From assembly GCA_963820395.1 (NCBI GenBank), contig CAWGAE010000015.1:310001-374000 (forward strand): 64,000 nucleotides of DNA, written 5' to 3'. This DNA is from DATFVJ01 sp963820395. GTDB taxonomy: Bacteria > Actinomycetota > Actinomycetes > Streptosporangiales > Streptosporangiaceae. The notes under the pieces were generated by a model, which had not been told where the DNA came from, did no database searches, and saw only the letters and a program-made list of their open reading frames with translations. The position numbers and the translations under genes are program-made. This document shows positions 46,226-56,036 of this stretch, one piece after another; within the stretch, counting starts at the first letter, position 1, and the number at the start of each line of letters is the position of its first letter.

Positions 46226-47005
46226 TCAGACCTCATCCGTGCCGGTCGCGGCCTGGTCGCCCGCGTTCTGGTCCGGCGCACCGTGTTCGTCGCCGACCTC
46301 GTCACTGGCCTCATCACTGGCCAGGATGCCGTAGAGATTCCGCCGCGCCACGATGAGGACCTGCCGCGCGGACTCGATCTGGGTCTCGGTTCCCACGCTG
46401 AACACCTGCGAGGCGGCCATGGCGACCTGGCCGAACAACTGGCGCATGTCGATCATATCGGCGCCCGGACCGGCCACGGCGTCCCAGGGCGCCGCGAGCT
46501 CGTCGGCGTGGCGCGCCACGAACGCGCGGCCCTCATCAGTGAGTTCGAACGCCTTGCGCCCGCCCTCAGTCTCCGCCGCGTGGATCAGGCCCTCGTCCTC
46601 GAGCTGCTGCAGCGCTGGATAAACCGAGCCCGGGCTCGGCCGCCACACCCCGCCACTTCGGGATTCGATCTCCTGGATGATCTGGTAACCGTTGCGCGGC
46701 TCCTCCGCGAGCAGGGTGAGCGCGGCCGCGCGTACGTCTCCCCGCTTCGCCCGAGGCCCGCGGTGCCGACGTGGATCGGCGAAAGGGAAACCCGGGAACG
46801 GCGCCCAGCCAGGTCCGCCGCGCCAGCCACCCATGTGGCGGCCGCGGAATCCGAACGGCCCGCGGCCGCCTGGCGGCGGTCCACCGGGTCCGCCGTGCCC
46901 ACGGACCTGGCCCTCGCCAGCGACATCCGCCCCGCCTGGTACTTCTCCCGGCCCCCGGTGCCAGCCATGCTGCCAGCCGTGGTGCCAGGTTTCTTCGTAA
47001 CCCAT
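46226..47005 (-). CDS. PadR family transcriptional regulator
   Basis: A 259-residue regulator. A long Gly/His/Pro-rich N-terminus (about residues 1-85) precedes the PadR winged HTH: RAAALTLLAEEPRNGYQIIQEIESRSGGVWRPSPGSVYPALQQLEDEGLI. A dimerisation region follows, then an acidic tail. It usually represses an adjacent exporter; here the linked ATPase is broken. A 14-bp palindrome upstream is a likely binding site. Confidence 0.92.
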   Translation of the reverse strand: MGYEETWHHGWQHGWHRGPGEVPGGADVAGEGQVRGHGGPGGPPPGGRGPFGFRGRHMGGWRGGPGWAPFPGFPFADPRRHRGPRAKRGDVRAAALTLLAEEPRNGYQIIQEIESRSGGVWRPSPGSVYPALQQLEDEGLIHAAETEGGRKAFELTDEGRAFVARHADELAAPWDAVAGPGADMIDMRQLFGQVAMAASQVFSVGTETQIESARQVLIVARRNLYGILASDEASDEVGDEHGAPDQNAGDQAATGTDEV

Positions 47006-47057
47006 CGTAATACCTCCTGATGCCCAAGAAGAACTTCATTCGAAGCTCTTGATACGT

Positions 47058-47071
47058 AACGATATATCGTT
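47058..47071. promoter_or_regulatory. Palindrome AACGATATATCGTT, candidate PadR operator
   Basis: A perfect 14-bp palindrome lies 53 bp upstream of the PadR start in an AT-rich patch. PadR-type regulators commonly bind ATAT-rich palindromes near their own promoters, so autoregulation is likely. Direct binding is not shown. Confidence 0.6.
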
Positions 47072-47137
47072 CTAACTCCATGTGCAAGTGTGCCGGCAGT
47101 CGTCACGTGTCCCGCACTCCAGCCACGAGGGTCAAGT

Positions 47138-47169
47138 TAAGTTGACACGCCAGGAGAGATGTCAACTTA
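47138..47169. promoter_or_regulatory. TAAGTTGAC inverted repeat, candidate operator of the small HTH gene
   Basis: TAAGTTGAC (47138-47146) and GTCAACTTA (47161-47169) are perfect inverted nine-base arms. An overlapping GTCAAGTTAAGTTGAC lies at 47131-47146. They end 10 bp before the HTH start, fitting autoregulation. Confidence 0.55.
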
Positions 47170-47179
47170 GATTTACGGA

Positions 47180-47401
47180 ATGAATGAGGGCGTACAGCTC
47201 GCCGAGGCTGCGAGCGGCCAGGATCCGGCAACCGGCCTGCGGACCGTGCGTGCCCTGCGTGACCTGACCGAGCGTCTGGAGGGGCTCCAGGTGGGTAACG
47301 CGCGCGACCGCGGCTGGTCATGGCAGGAGATCGCGGTATTTCTCGGCGTGAGCAAGCAGGCCGTCCACAGGAAACACTCCCGTCGCAGGTTCGGCTGCTA
47401 A
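47180..47401 (+). CDS. Small helix-turn-helix protein
   Basis: A 73-residue protein. DPATGLRTVRALRDLTERLEGLQVGNARDRGWSWQEIAVFLGVSKQAVHRKHSRRR is a single HTH domain found across actinomycetes, typically directly upstream of a Clp N-terminal-domain gene. Here the expected partner is only a stub. The ATG at 47180 follows a weak GGA site. Confidence 0.85.
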   Translation: MNEGVQLAEAASGQDPATGLRTVRALRDLTERLEGLQVGNARDRGWSWQEIAVFLGVSKQAVHRKHSRRRFGC

Positions 47402-47414
47402 GGAGAAACGACGA

Positions 47415-47546
47415 ATGTTCGAACGGCTGAGCAGCCAGGCCGGGCGGACCCCGGCCGGACTCGGTGCCGCGAGCGCGGGATGTGAGTCGGCCGCTAACGC
47501 CCGCCGCCTGAGGCGGCATCCCGTCGGGCGATCGCGGTGCATGATC
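47415..47546 (+). pseudogene. Stub of a Clp N-domain gene
   Basis: ATG 47415 has AAGGAG nine bases upstream and begins MFERL, as do Clp amino-terminal-domain partners of this HTH family. After five or six residues the similarity ends and the frame becomes Arg/Ala-rich without any Clp repeat. This suggests a deletion of the partner gene. The call rests on start position and first residues only. Confidence 0.35.
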
Positions 47547-47567
47547 GCGAAGCCGCCATGTGCGAAG

Positions 47568-47807
47568 TCACCTGTCAGTTCCCCAGCCCGCAGCGAGCAC
47601 GTGCAGTCGCTGCGCCGCCTGCTCGATCCGCTGGCCCCGGCCGACCGCCAGGCCGAGCAGAAATGCGGTCAGCGGTGCCGCGGGCCTGGCCACGCTGTGT
47701 GCCACGTCGCGCGCAAGGTCAAGGACGGCCTTGATATCCGCCTCCTGGGGATCAAGCCCGAGTTCCGCGCAGGCCGCCTCGGCCCACTGGTCAAGGGTGT
47801 TCACCAC
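47568..47807 (-). CDS. DUF6457 domain protein
   Basis: A 79-residue protein. TLDQWAEAACAELGL, VLDLARDVAHSVARPAAPLTAFLLGLAVGRG covers the DUF6457 domain, found in actinobacteria beside molybdopterin or acyl-CoA genes. GTG at 47807 has AAGG five bases upstream; GTG 47804 is also possible. Function unknown. Confidence 0.82.
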   Translation of the reverse strand: MVNTLDQWAEAACAELGLDPQEADIKAVLDLARDVAHSVARPAAPLTAFLLGLAVGRGQRIEQAAQRLHVLAAGWGTDR

Positions 47808-48063
47808 CCGAACCTTAACGGCTGCCGCGACGATGCCGCCGCCCGGCCCGCCAGCCAGGATCGCGGCGTCGAACCGGCCGCCGGCCCGTCACCACGCCCA
47901 CGCGGAACCGGCCTTGCCGCAACTGACTTACCCGGATACATGAACAGGCTGTTCAGCCGCCGATCGCGGACATTGGCCTGTCCGGTTGCAGGAACGTGCC
48001 CGGACGCCTCCGGCGCGAGCCTAGCAGGCACCTGGTGCTCTGTAAGGGGCGCGACGGGCCGGG

Positions 48064-49912
48064 TTAGCCGGCGTACAGGGAGTCGATGACGTCGGCGTAT
48101 TTGGCGTGGATGACCCGGCGCTTGAGCTTCAGCGTCGGGGTGAGCTCCTCGCTCTCCGCGGTCCATTCAGCTGGCAGCAGTTCCCAGCGTTTGACTTGCT
48201 GAACGCGGGCGAGATGCTTGTTCGCAGCGGCGACCGCCTCCCCCGCTGCCTCGACCACCGCGGGGTGGGCGGCCAGCTCGGCCAGCGACTTCGCCTTGAT
48301 GCCACGCGCCCTGCGCCCAGGCGGGCGCGACCTCGCCGTCGAGGGCGAGCAGCGCGACTATGTAGGGCTGACGGTCGCCGAAGGCGAGCGCCTGCCCGAT
48401 CAGCGGGTGCTGCACAAGCAGGCCCTCCACTGCCGCAGGCGAGATGTTCTCGCCTCCGGCCGTGATGATGACTTCCTTCTTACGGTCGACCACCCTGAGG
48501 AACTGGTCTGCGTCGAGTGCGCCGATGTCGCCGGTGTGCAGCCAGCCATCCGCACCGAGCAGCCCGGCCGAGAGCTCCGGCGGCCCGAGGTAGCCGGGGG
48601 TGTTCAGGGGGCCGCGGATCAGGATCTCCCCGTCCTCGGCGGTCTTGACTTCCATGCCAGGCAACGGCCGGCCCACCGTACCGAGCCGGAACGCGTCCGG
48701 CGTGTTCGCGGTGGCCGCCCCGGTGGTCTCGGTCATCCCGTACACATCGAGGATCTTCATGCCGAGGCCGGCGAAGAACCTGCCGACCTCTGCGGGCAGC
48801 GGCGCGGCCGCGCTCAACGTCGCGACTGTCTTGCCGAGGCCGAGCAACGACCGGATGGGCCCGAGCACCCCAGCGTCGGCGCGCTCGAAGGCTTCGGCCA
48901 CCTCGGGCGTTACCTGGCAGCCGAACTGGGATCCCTCGACGTACGCATGGCCCGCGTCCATGGCCCGCGCCACGGCAGCCTTCTTCGTCTCGTCCTGTTC
49001 CGCCGCCATCAGGGCGAGGATCCCGGCCTGCATCTTCTGCCAGACCCGGGGCACGCCGAACAACGAGGTCGGCTGCACCACCTGGAGCGTGCCGATGAGA
49101 TCCTTCTGATCCTGGCAGAAGTAAATGTGCGCGGCGACGTGGATCGGCAGGTAGATCGTCAGAACCCGTTCCGCGATGTGCGCAAGCGGGAGATAGGAGA
49201 TCGACCGGACTTCCTCGGGAAAGGCTCCGGCCAGATGAATGCTGCCCGTCTCGAATAGCACGTTATGGTGGGTGTTTACCACGCCCTTGGGGTTTCCGGT
49301 GGTTCCCGACGTGTACAGGAGCGTCACCGGGTCATTGGGCCCAATCGCGGCCACCCGCGCGGCGACGGCATGCGGGTCCGCGGCGTACCGCTCGGCGCCG
49401 AGCCTTTCGAACTCCGCCCAGGTCATGTAGGGTTCGCCGGACGGGCATACCGCCTCATCGAGAACGATGATTTTGTGCAACCTGGGCAGCTTTTCGAGCA
49501 TGGGCTGCCACTTGGCCAGCTGATCCGCGCCGTCGAGCACGGCGACCCGGGCCGAGCAGTTCGCCGCCACGTAGGCCACCTGCTCGGGCGCGAAGGTGGC
49601 ATAAAGGGTCACAGGTACAGCGCCCGCATGCAGGGCGCCGAGGTCGGCGAGGACGTGTTCGACCCGGTTGGGCAGCATCAGCGCGACCCTGTCACCGTGC
49701 CTGCAGCCGATCGCGACGAACCCCGCAGCAAGCTCAAGGGCGCGCTGCCGTGTCTGCGACCACGTCAGGGTCTTCCATTGCCCGCCCACACGGTCGGAGT
49801 AGGCTGGCTGGTCCCCGCGCTCCTCGGCCGTCTGCCGCAGGTCGTCGCAGAGCGTCTTACCCTGAATCGATTGCTCGATCTTTTCGCGCTCTTCGATGGT
49901 CCGGGCTGTCAT
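48064..49912 (-). pseudogene. Long-chain fatty acyl-CoA synthetase (AMP-forming), one frameshift
   Basis: An ANL-superfamily ligase that activates fatty acids as acyl-AMP then acyl-CoA. LLYTSGTTGNPKGV is motif A3; YGMTETTG, GWLHTGDIG and RVVDRKKEVIITAGGENISPAAVE are A5-A8. The end is split: one extra base near 48310 moves the C-terminal part (GIKAKSLAEL, RRVIHAKYADVIDSLYAG), including the acylation-loop lysine region, into another frame. The ATG at 49912 has GGAGGAGGAG upstream. The corrected length, about 616 residues, is normal. Confidence 0.85.
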
Positions 49913-50252
49913 CGTGCTCCTCCTCCGCGGGGATCCGGTAATCGGGGCCCGCCGCCGGCCGACGGGTGCAACGCTTCCCGGGGTTGGGCCCACGGGAACG
50001 TTCCTGTCAGCGTTCACTTGCGCTCACTGCATGCCACCACGCCGCAGCGTGCACCACAAGAGGTGCGAGGTGAGTCATTGCCAACACGATCGTCGGCATG
50101 CCGAGATCGCACAGGACGCGTTCGCAGGGTTGGCGGGCATCCGGGCGAACGGCCCCCGCTGGCTGTCACTGGCGCGGCGTAGCCTCGAAAGGCCAGGTGG
50201 ACGCGGGAAGGGCGAGGCAAGCGGCCCAGGAAAGTGACGCTGCCTGGTCACG
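49913..50252. other. Intergenic stretch
   Basis: These 340 bases between two minus-strand genes hold no recognisable gene, repeat or hairpin. Confidence 0.4.
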
Positions 50253-51215
50253 TCACGGAGTCGCCTGAACCGTCGGTGCGGGCACGTGCCGACCCCGGAA
50301 CAACAGCGCCGACACTTGAGTGAGCGTGTCGGTACCGTCCTGATAGCCGCCTTGGCCGTTCAGGCTGTTCATCATCGTCAGCGTGTAGCGGGCGGCGGGC
50401 CCAGCGAATCCGACCGAATCGATGATCCAACCGGGCTTCTCAGTCGACCAGCCGTCTTTGTTTCCGGGCTGGTTCTGCGGCCCCGCGCCCCATACTCCGA
50501 ACTGCTGGACCGTGCCGACCTGCCGCATCTCACCGACCATATAGTTACGCAGCGAGGCTGGGAGCTTGTCGAGCACGTAGTTCATGACACGGTCGAGGTC
50601 GTCTGCCGTACAGGTCATCTCGCCCCAGTAGGGCCCGGTGACGCCCGGCTGCGGCAAGTAGTGCGCCGTCGTCAGCCCGATCTTCGGGAAGAAACTCGTG
50701 TAGAACGAGGCGCCATACTTGAACCAGAGATCATCGGCGGCGGAATCGAGGCTGATGTGCAGCATCTCGTGAATCATCGACCTGTCCGTGCCGCTCAGGT
50801 GGATTTTTCCCTCGTTGTCCTGCAGCAGCAGCGTGGTCACCATGGCGAGTTTGCTCGTCGAGGCCATGTAGACCTGCGTTCCCGCGTAGCTGTTCCGCCA
50901 GGCCGCGTCGGTCGTCCGGTCACGCAGCACGATCCCGGCAATCCCTGGCCTGGACCGCAGGAAGCGCTCCACCGCAACTATCTGCCGGCGCATAGTGCAA
51001 CTGAACCCGCGGCCGATCGACGGACATGCAGTGCGGTGCGACGCGCTCGCACGCGTCGGGGATCTAACGTGGGGCGCCACGGCGGGCCGGATGGCCGCCC
51101 CGGCCGGACGCGGGACCGCCTGCGATGGCGAGCACGCGGAAAGCGCCGTAACTGCGTGCAGCGCTCCGACAAGGAGCACGGATCTGCGGGCGGCCGGGCT
51201 CAGCTTGCGGATCAT
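50253..51215 (-). CDS. Class A beta-lactamase-like serine hydrolase, lipoprotein
   Basis: A 320-residue secreted protein. The N-terminal signal ends in a lipobox-like LSAC at about residue 27. The beta-lactamase/transpeptidase fold has SxxK as STSK, followed by LDSAADDLWFKYGASF and NKDGWSTEKPG, the KDG (KTG-like) motif. Activity could be a beta-lactamase or a peptidoglycan-related hydrolase. The ATG at 51215 is chosen for the signal peptide; no strong ribosome-binding site is seen. Confidence 0.8.
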   Translation of the reverse strand: MIRKLSPAARRSVLLVGALHAVTALSACSPSQAVPRPAGAAIRPAVAPHVRSPTRASASHRTACPSIGRGFSCTMRRQIVAVERFLRSRPGIAGIVLRDRTTDAAWRNSYAGTQVYMASTSKLAMVTTLLLQDNEGKIHLSGTDRSMIHEMLHISLDSAADDLWFKYGASFYTSFFPKIGLTTAHYLPQPGVTGPYWGEMTCTADDLDRVMNYVLDKLPASLRNYMVGEMRQVGTVQQFGVWGAGPQNQPGNKDGWSTEKPGWIIDSVGFAGPAARYTLTMMNSLNGQGGYQDGTDTLTQVSALLFRGRHVPAPTVQATP

Positions 51216-51463
51216 AGGCCGCCAGCATACGGAGGCCGCCCGTCCGGCGGGCCCAGGCGGCACGAATTCCGGTCTCGACGACCGCGGCATCGACCGCGCA
51301 CCGAGGACCGCGTCTCCCTGCTCGGAAGAGCTGTCCGCTGCCGAGGACAACGTTCTCCCGTCGAACTCGCTCGCAGGGACGATCGATACTGCGGCCACGT
51401 CTCGACCAGCCTGACCCCAAATAAGCGGGCCACCCCGTCTCAGCACGACCACCCTGTCCGCTC

Positions 51464-51808
51464 TCAGCTGTTCTCGTCCTGCGGGGTCTCTACCCCAACG
51501 ACGGAAGAGAACTTGCTGAGGCAGGTCTCCAGGCTCGCGAGTTCTGCGTCGCTCGCGTTGTCGATTCGAAACCGCACGTTGTTGAGGTAGTCGGACAGCT
51601 TGTTGTCGGTGGGCAACGGTTCGGGTATCGCCTGTGGCACATGGGAACATGCGTCACGCACCGCCAGCCGGACCGAATCGGGCGTGCCCTGGCGGAACGT
51701 GACGATCGCCTCACGCTCGCCAAACGCCTTGCTGAAGCCAGCGCAGCCAGCGGTCAAGGCACCGGCCAGGACGACCGGAAGCGCATAGGCGGCAGCGCGC
51801 CGAGCCAC
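51464..51808 (-). CDS. Small putative lipoprotein, unknown function
   Basis: A 114-residue protein if started at GTG 51808. The signal peptide RRAAAYALPVVLAGALTAGC has a lipobox with Cys23. The mature part (VTFRQGTPDSVRLAVRDACSHV, LSDYLNNVRFRIDNASDAELASLETCLSKFSSVVGV) resembles small actinomycete lipoproteins with a repeated cysteine pair. A longer frame to 52018 adds only repeat-derived residues (RGRDPWT), so the short start is preferred. Function unknown. Confidence 0.65.
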   Translation of the reverse strand: MARRAAAYALPVVLAGALTAGCAGFSKAFGEREAIVTFRQGTPDSVRLAVRDACSHVPQAIPEPLPTDNKLSDYLNNVRFRIDNASDAELASLETCLSKFSSVVGVETPQDENS

Positions 51809-51900
51809 GCCGGTCCAGGGGTCACGGCCGCGAGCCGGGTCGGTCGGGTTATGGCCGCGAGCCACGTCGGTCCAGGGGTCACGGCCGCGAGCCGCTCGGC
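51806..51900. repeat. Imperfect ~30-bp repeat upstream of the lipoprotein gene
   Basis: Three units based on GGTCCAGGGGTCACGGCC and ATGGCCGCGAGCC motifs lie in tandem, two nearly identical (about 51806 and 51865). They make the upstream frame look coding. Confidence 0.75.
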
Positions 51901-52122
51901 TCCGGGTGGCCTCGTGGCGAACCACGCGACGCCGGATGACCCGGCCGGAAAGCACCCGCTGGCGGACGATCCGCTGGAAAGGGACGTAGCGGGAAACTGA
52001 ATGCGGCACCCTCGGCACGCCAGCAAGCCTACGGCGGAGGCGCTCGATTTGCTTCTCCGGGCCGGCCCGGAGCGATGGCCGGTCCTGCGCGGAGCCCTAC
52101 TGATGCCAGACTGTTGGGCAGC

Positions 52123-53007
52123 ATGCCAGCCACCCGCCACATCCTGGTCGTCAACGGTCACAAGGTCCGTCGTCCCGTCTTCGTCCTCGGCGCCCCGCAC
52201 TCGGGAGCGGATCTGATTGCGCGCGCGCTGAAGCGATCCGGCGGATTCCACCTCACCATCGGACGGTCAAACGTGCTACGGGTGATCTACGCGTTCGCCC
52301 GCCGTCCCTCGATCCCCCGGGGCCACGCTGATGCGGCGGCCCGGGTGCTGCGGGACGCCTTCGCCGAGGCGTGGCAGATCAGCCCGCATGCCTGCATCGG
52401 CTGCGCACCGCAGTGCCGTGCAGCGTCCGGGGTCAACGGCGTCGGGCCGTGCGTGAACACGCGGAACATCAGCAGATACGGCGACGCGAGCCCGGATCTC
52501 CTCTACTGCGCGCATGTGCTTGTCGATGCCTTTCCCGACGCCCAACTGGTGCAGGTTGTCAGGGACGGCAGGGACGTCGTCGCCGACATGCTCGCCGACG
52601 AGTTCGCGCTCGCCTGGTTCGGGCCCGGTTTCTCGAACGTGGAGAGCGAGTTCCCCAACTCATTCTTCGGCATCGACACCGAGGCGGAGCGGGTCGGCTG
52701 GGGCGACATGTCGCTTGCGGGCAGATGCGCGCTGCGCTGGCGCGGCGCGGTCCGGCTCGCGGCACGGCTGCGCAAAGACCTGTCCCGGGATCAGCTCACG
52801 ACCCTCCGCTACGAAGACGTCGTCCGTCACCCACGCGAGGCTGCGGTGGCCGTGTCCGAGTTCATCGGCGCCCCGACATCAGCGATCTTGTTGCAAGCGG
52901 CGCACGCGGCCGATGTGGGAAAGTGGCGTCGCCACCTCACCACCGGGCAGGCCAGCGACGTTGAGATGGTCGCAGGCGAGGAACTCCGGCGCATCGGATA
53001 CTTTTGA
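52123..53007 (+). CDS. Sulfotransferase family protein
   Basis: A 294-residue putative PAPS-dependent sulfotransferase. VFVLGAPHSGADLIARALKRSG is the phosphosulfate-binding loop. VQVVRDGRDVVADML is the 3'-phosphate-binding motif. LTTLRYEDVVRHPREAAVAVSEFIG is typical of the C-half. Extra cysteines (CIGCAPQC) occur in the middle. ATG 52123 is used; ATG 52075 is also in frame. The acceptor is unknown. Confidence 0.85.
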   Translation: MPATRHILVVNGHKVRRPVFVLGAPHSGADLIARALKRSGGFHLTIGRSNVLRVIYAFARRPSIPRGHADAAARVLRDAFAEAWQISPHACIGCAPQCRAASGVNGVGPCVNTRNISRYGDASPDLLYCAHVLVDAFPDAQLVQVVRDGRDVVADMLADEFALAWFGPGFSNVESEFPNSFFGIDTEAERVGWGDMSLAGRCALRWRGAVRLAARLRKDLSRDQLTTLRYEDVVRHPREAAVAVSEFIGAPTSAILLQAAHAADVGKWRRHLTTGQASDVEMVAGEELRRIGYF

Positions 53008-53173
53008 GCAAGGTCATCGAGTCCTGAGGCGCCGCAGGCACGCCGCAGCGCAGGCATTCGTCGCGGACGGCGCCCAGGTCAGGCGCAATGCCCGGGACGA
53101 GGCCTGCCCCCGATCCCTGGATGGGGCGCGATCCGTTCGATCCGCTTCGCGGGACGCTCGCGTTCTGCGGCCG

Positions 53174-55112
53174 TCAGGATGCGGCCCCGGAAGAAACCGC
53201 GGCGGGTTCGGTGTATGGGGGTTCGGTGGTGGCGTGCGCCGTCTGGCGGGCGAACTGGGTGCGGTAAAGGTCGGCGTAGAGACCGTCGGCCGCGAGCAGC
53301 TCGGCATGCCGACCGCGCTCGCGCACCCGGCCGTCATCGATGACCAGGATCTGGTCAGCCTCCCGGATGGTGGACAGCCGATGCGCGATCACCAATGAAG
53401 TGCGCCCGGCGAGCGCGGTGGCAAGGGCACGCTGCACCGCTGCCTCTGATTCGGAGTCAAGGTGGGCGGTCGCCTCGTCGAGCACCACGACGGCGGGCGC
53501 CTTGAGCAGCAGCCGGGCGATGGCCAGCCGTTGCTTCTCGCCGCCGGAAAGCCGGTACCCGCGGTCACCCACGACGGTGTCCAGGCCGTCGGGCAGCGAC
53601 TCGATCAGGCTCCAGATCTGCGCCGCGCGGCACGCCTCGATCAGATCGGCCTCGGTCGCGCCCGGGCGGGCGTACGCCAGGTTCGCGCGGATCGTCTCGT
53701 GGAACATGTGCGCGTCCTGCGTCACCACGCCAACCGCGTCGTGCAGCGAGTCCAGCGTCAGGTCGCGGATGTCGCGCCCGTCGATCAGCACGGCGCCGGA
53801 GGTGACGTCGTAGAAGCGCGACACCAGATGAGTGATCGTGGTCTTTCCCGCGCCGGACGGCCCGACGAGCGCGGTGAGCTGACCCGGCTCGACGCGGAAT
53901 GAGACGTCGTGCAGTACGTCGTCGGGTGCCCGGCCGCGTTCCGCCGGACTTGATCGCGATCGACTCGAGCGAGGCGAGCGATACCTCGTCGGCCGCCGGA
54001 TAGCGGAACCAAACGTGCTCGAAGTCGATCATCGGCGCCGGCCCTGGCTCCACCGCGCTCGCGCCAGGGCGGTCCTCCACCATCGGCTTCAGGTCCAGTA
54101 TCTCGAACACGCGGTCGAAGCTGACGAGCGCGGTCATCACATCCACCTGCACGTTGGACAGCGCGGTGAGCGGCCCGTAGAGGCGGGCCAGCAGCGTGGT
54201 CAGCGCGACGAGCGTGCCCAGCTGGAGCGCGCCGTTGATGACGAGGCTGCCGCCGAGGCCATAGATGACTGCGGTGGCAAGCGACGCGACCAGCACCAGC
54301 GCGGTAAAAAACACCCGGCCGTACATCGCGGTCACCACGCCGATGTCGCGGACCCGGCCCGAGCGGCTGCTGAATCCCGCCGCCTCTTCCTTCGGCCGGC
54401 CATACAGCTTGGTGAGCATCGCGCCCGCCACATTGAAGCGCTCGGTCATCAGGGAGCCAAGCTCGGCGTCGAGTTGCATCTGCTCGCGGGTGAACCTCTG
54501 CATCCGCCTGCCGATGCGTCTCGCCGGCAGAATAAACACCGGCAACAGCATCAGCGTCACGACGGTCACCTGCCAGGACAGGTAGCACATCGTGGCCAGC
54601 ACGATCACCAGGCCGATGATGTTGGAGACCACCGAGGCCAGTGTGCCCGTGAGCGCCTGCTGCGCGCCGATGACGTCGCTGTTCAGGCGGCTCACCAGCG
54701 ATCCGGTCTGAGTCCTTGTGAAGAACGCGATCGGCTGCCGCTGGACGTGCTGAAAGACCTCGTTGCGCAGGTCGTAGATAAGGCTTTCGCCGATCCTTGC
54801 CGAATACCAGCGCTGTGCGAGGCTGAGCCCGGCGTCGGCGACCGCGAGCACCGCGACCGCACCGGCGAGCACGACCACGACCGCCGTCTTCTTGGGCAGG
54901 ATGCCCTGATCAATGATCGCCCTGAACAGCAGCGGGTTGGCCACTACTATCGCCGCGTCGAGGCCGGTGACAACGAGAAACAGCGTGAGTCCTACGCGAT
55001 ATGGACGTGCGTAAGAGGCGATGCGGCGGATCGTGCCCGGCTTCAGCCGCTGGTGGGTAACGGAACGGTCGCGGGTAAACGACCGCATCGCCCGATAGCC
55101 CCCTGGGTCCAT
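53174..55112 (-). pseudogene. ABC exporter (fused TM and ATPase), one frameshift
   Basis: A half-size multidrug/lipid-type ABC exporter. Six transmembrane helices fill about residues 40-330. The ATPase domain reads DDVLHDVSFRVEPG, GPSGAGKTT (Walker A), YRLSGGEKQRLAIARLLL (signature), VVVLDEAT (Walker B) and the H-loop VIAHRLST. One extra base near 53944 separates the transmembrane half from the ATPase half; removing it joins IAIKSAERGRAPDDV. The rest is intact, so an error is plausible. ATG 55112 follows GGGAGG; 55145 and 55088 are alternatives. Confidence 0.85.
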
Positions 55113-55244
55113 GACGGCGGGAACCTCCCTCGCCACACGGTTCATTCCGCGCGCTTGGTCAGCTTACGGCGAAACGGCTGCGCCGGGCGGGGCCTGGCGG
55201 CCGCCGGCGCTGGGGTGTACCCGATGGCGCCGCGTCACCCCGGA

Positions 55245-56036
55245 CTACGACCTGAAATGGCTTTGCTGTAGTTCCGCCTGTGCCCGGCGCTCGGCGGCGG
55301 CCTGCTGTGGCAGCGTGTGCGCGGGCGCCTGCTGTAGCAGGGCTTTGGTCGCCCGTGCAGTCGCGGCGTCGGTGCCGAGCAACGCGGCGCTCAGGTCGGC
55401 GACCGTGGCGTCAAGCTCGGCGACGGGCACCACGATCTCCGCCAGCCGCAGTTCGCGCGCTTCTGTGGCCTCCACGGTGCGGGTGGTCAGGCACAGTTCG
55501 AGCGCCCTGGGCAGCCCGACAAGGTCCACCAGCGGCTTGGTACCGGTGAGGTCAGGGACGAGGGATTGCATCGCCTCCTTCATGCACAGTTTGGCATCGT
55601 CGGCGAGCACCCTTATGTCGCAGGCGAGCGCCAGCTGGAAGCCGCCGCCGATCGCATGCCCGCGGACAGCCGCGATCGTGACGAAGTCCGGCCGGCGCAA
55701 CCAGGTGAAACCCTCCTGGAAGGAAGCGATCAACTCCTCGAGTCCCGGATCCGTCAGGCTGGGGAACGGATCTTCGCCGGGCACGCCTTCCGGGGTGAGC
55801 AGCCGCAGGTCGAGGCCCGCGCAGAAGGATGGTCCCTCGCCCCGCACGACCACCACCCGCACGTTCTCCGGCAGCGATGCGCCGATGCCGGCAAGTCCCC
55901 GCCACATCGACGGCGTCATCGCGTTTCGACGCCGCGGACGGTCGAGTGTCACCGTCGCGACGCCACCAGCTGGGTGGGCATCGTCTATATCCAGCCGGAG
56001 GCCCGCTTGCTGAAGAGCCGACGTGCTCGGCGTCAT
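55245..56036 (-). CDS. Enoyl-CoA hydratase/isomerase family protein
   Basis: A 263-residue crotonase-fold enzyme. FCAGLDLRLL and AIGGGFQLALACDIRV are the CoA-binding and oxyanion-hole blocks. The first catalytic position after GGG, usually Glu in hydratases, is Gln. The second reads LVPDLTGT with Asp, so the reaction may be isomerisation, hydrolysis or decarboxylation rather than hydration. It is 100 bp downstream of the ABC exporter's start on the same strand. Confidence 0.88.
   Translation of the reverse strand: MTPSTSALQQAGLRLDIDDAHPAGGVATVTLDRPRRRNAMTPSMWRGLAGIGASLPENVRVVVVRGEGPSFCAGLDLRLLTPEGVPGEDPFPSLTDPGLEELIASFQEGFTWLRRPDFVTIAAVRGHAIGGGFQLALACDIRVLADDAKLCMKEAMQSLVPDLTGTKPLVDLVGLPRALELCLTTRTVEATEARELRLAEIVVPVAELDATVADLSAALLGTDAATARATKALLQQAPAHTLPQQAAAERRAQAELQQSHFRS

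Noticed and set aside
39215..55112. Programmed frameshifting in fabI, tldD, acyl-CoA synthetase and the ABC exporter
   Set aside because: No common slippery heptamer or downstream structure is seen, and the genes are not known for frameshifting.
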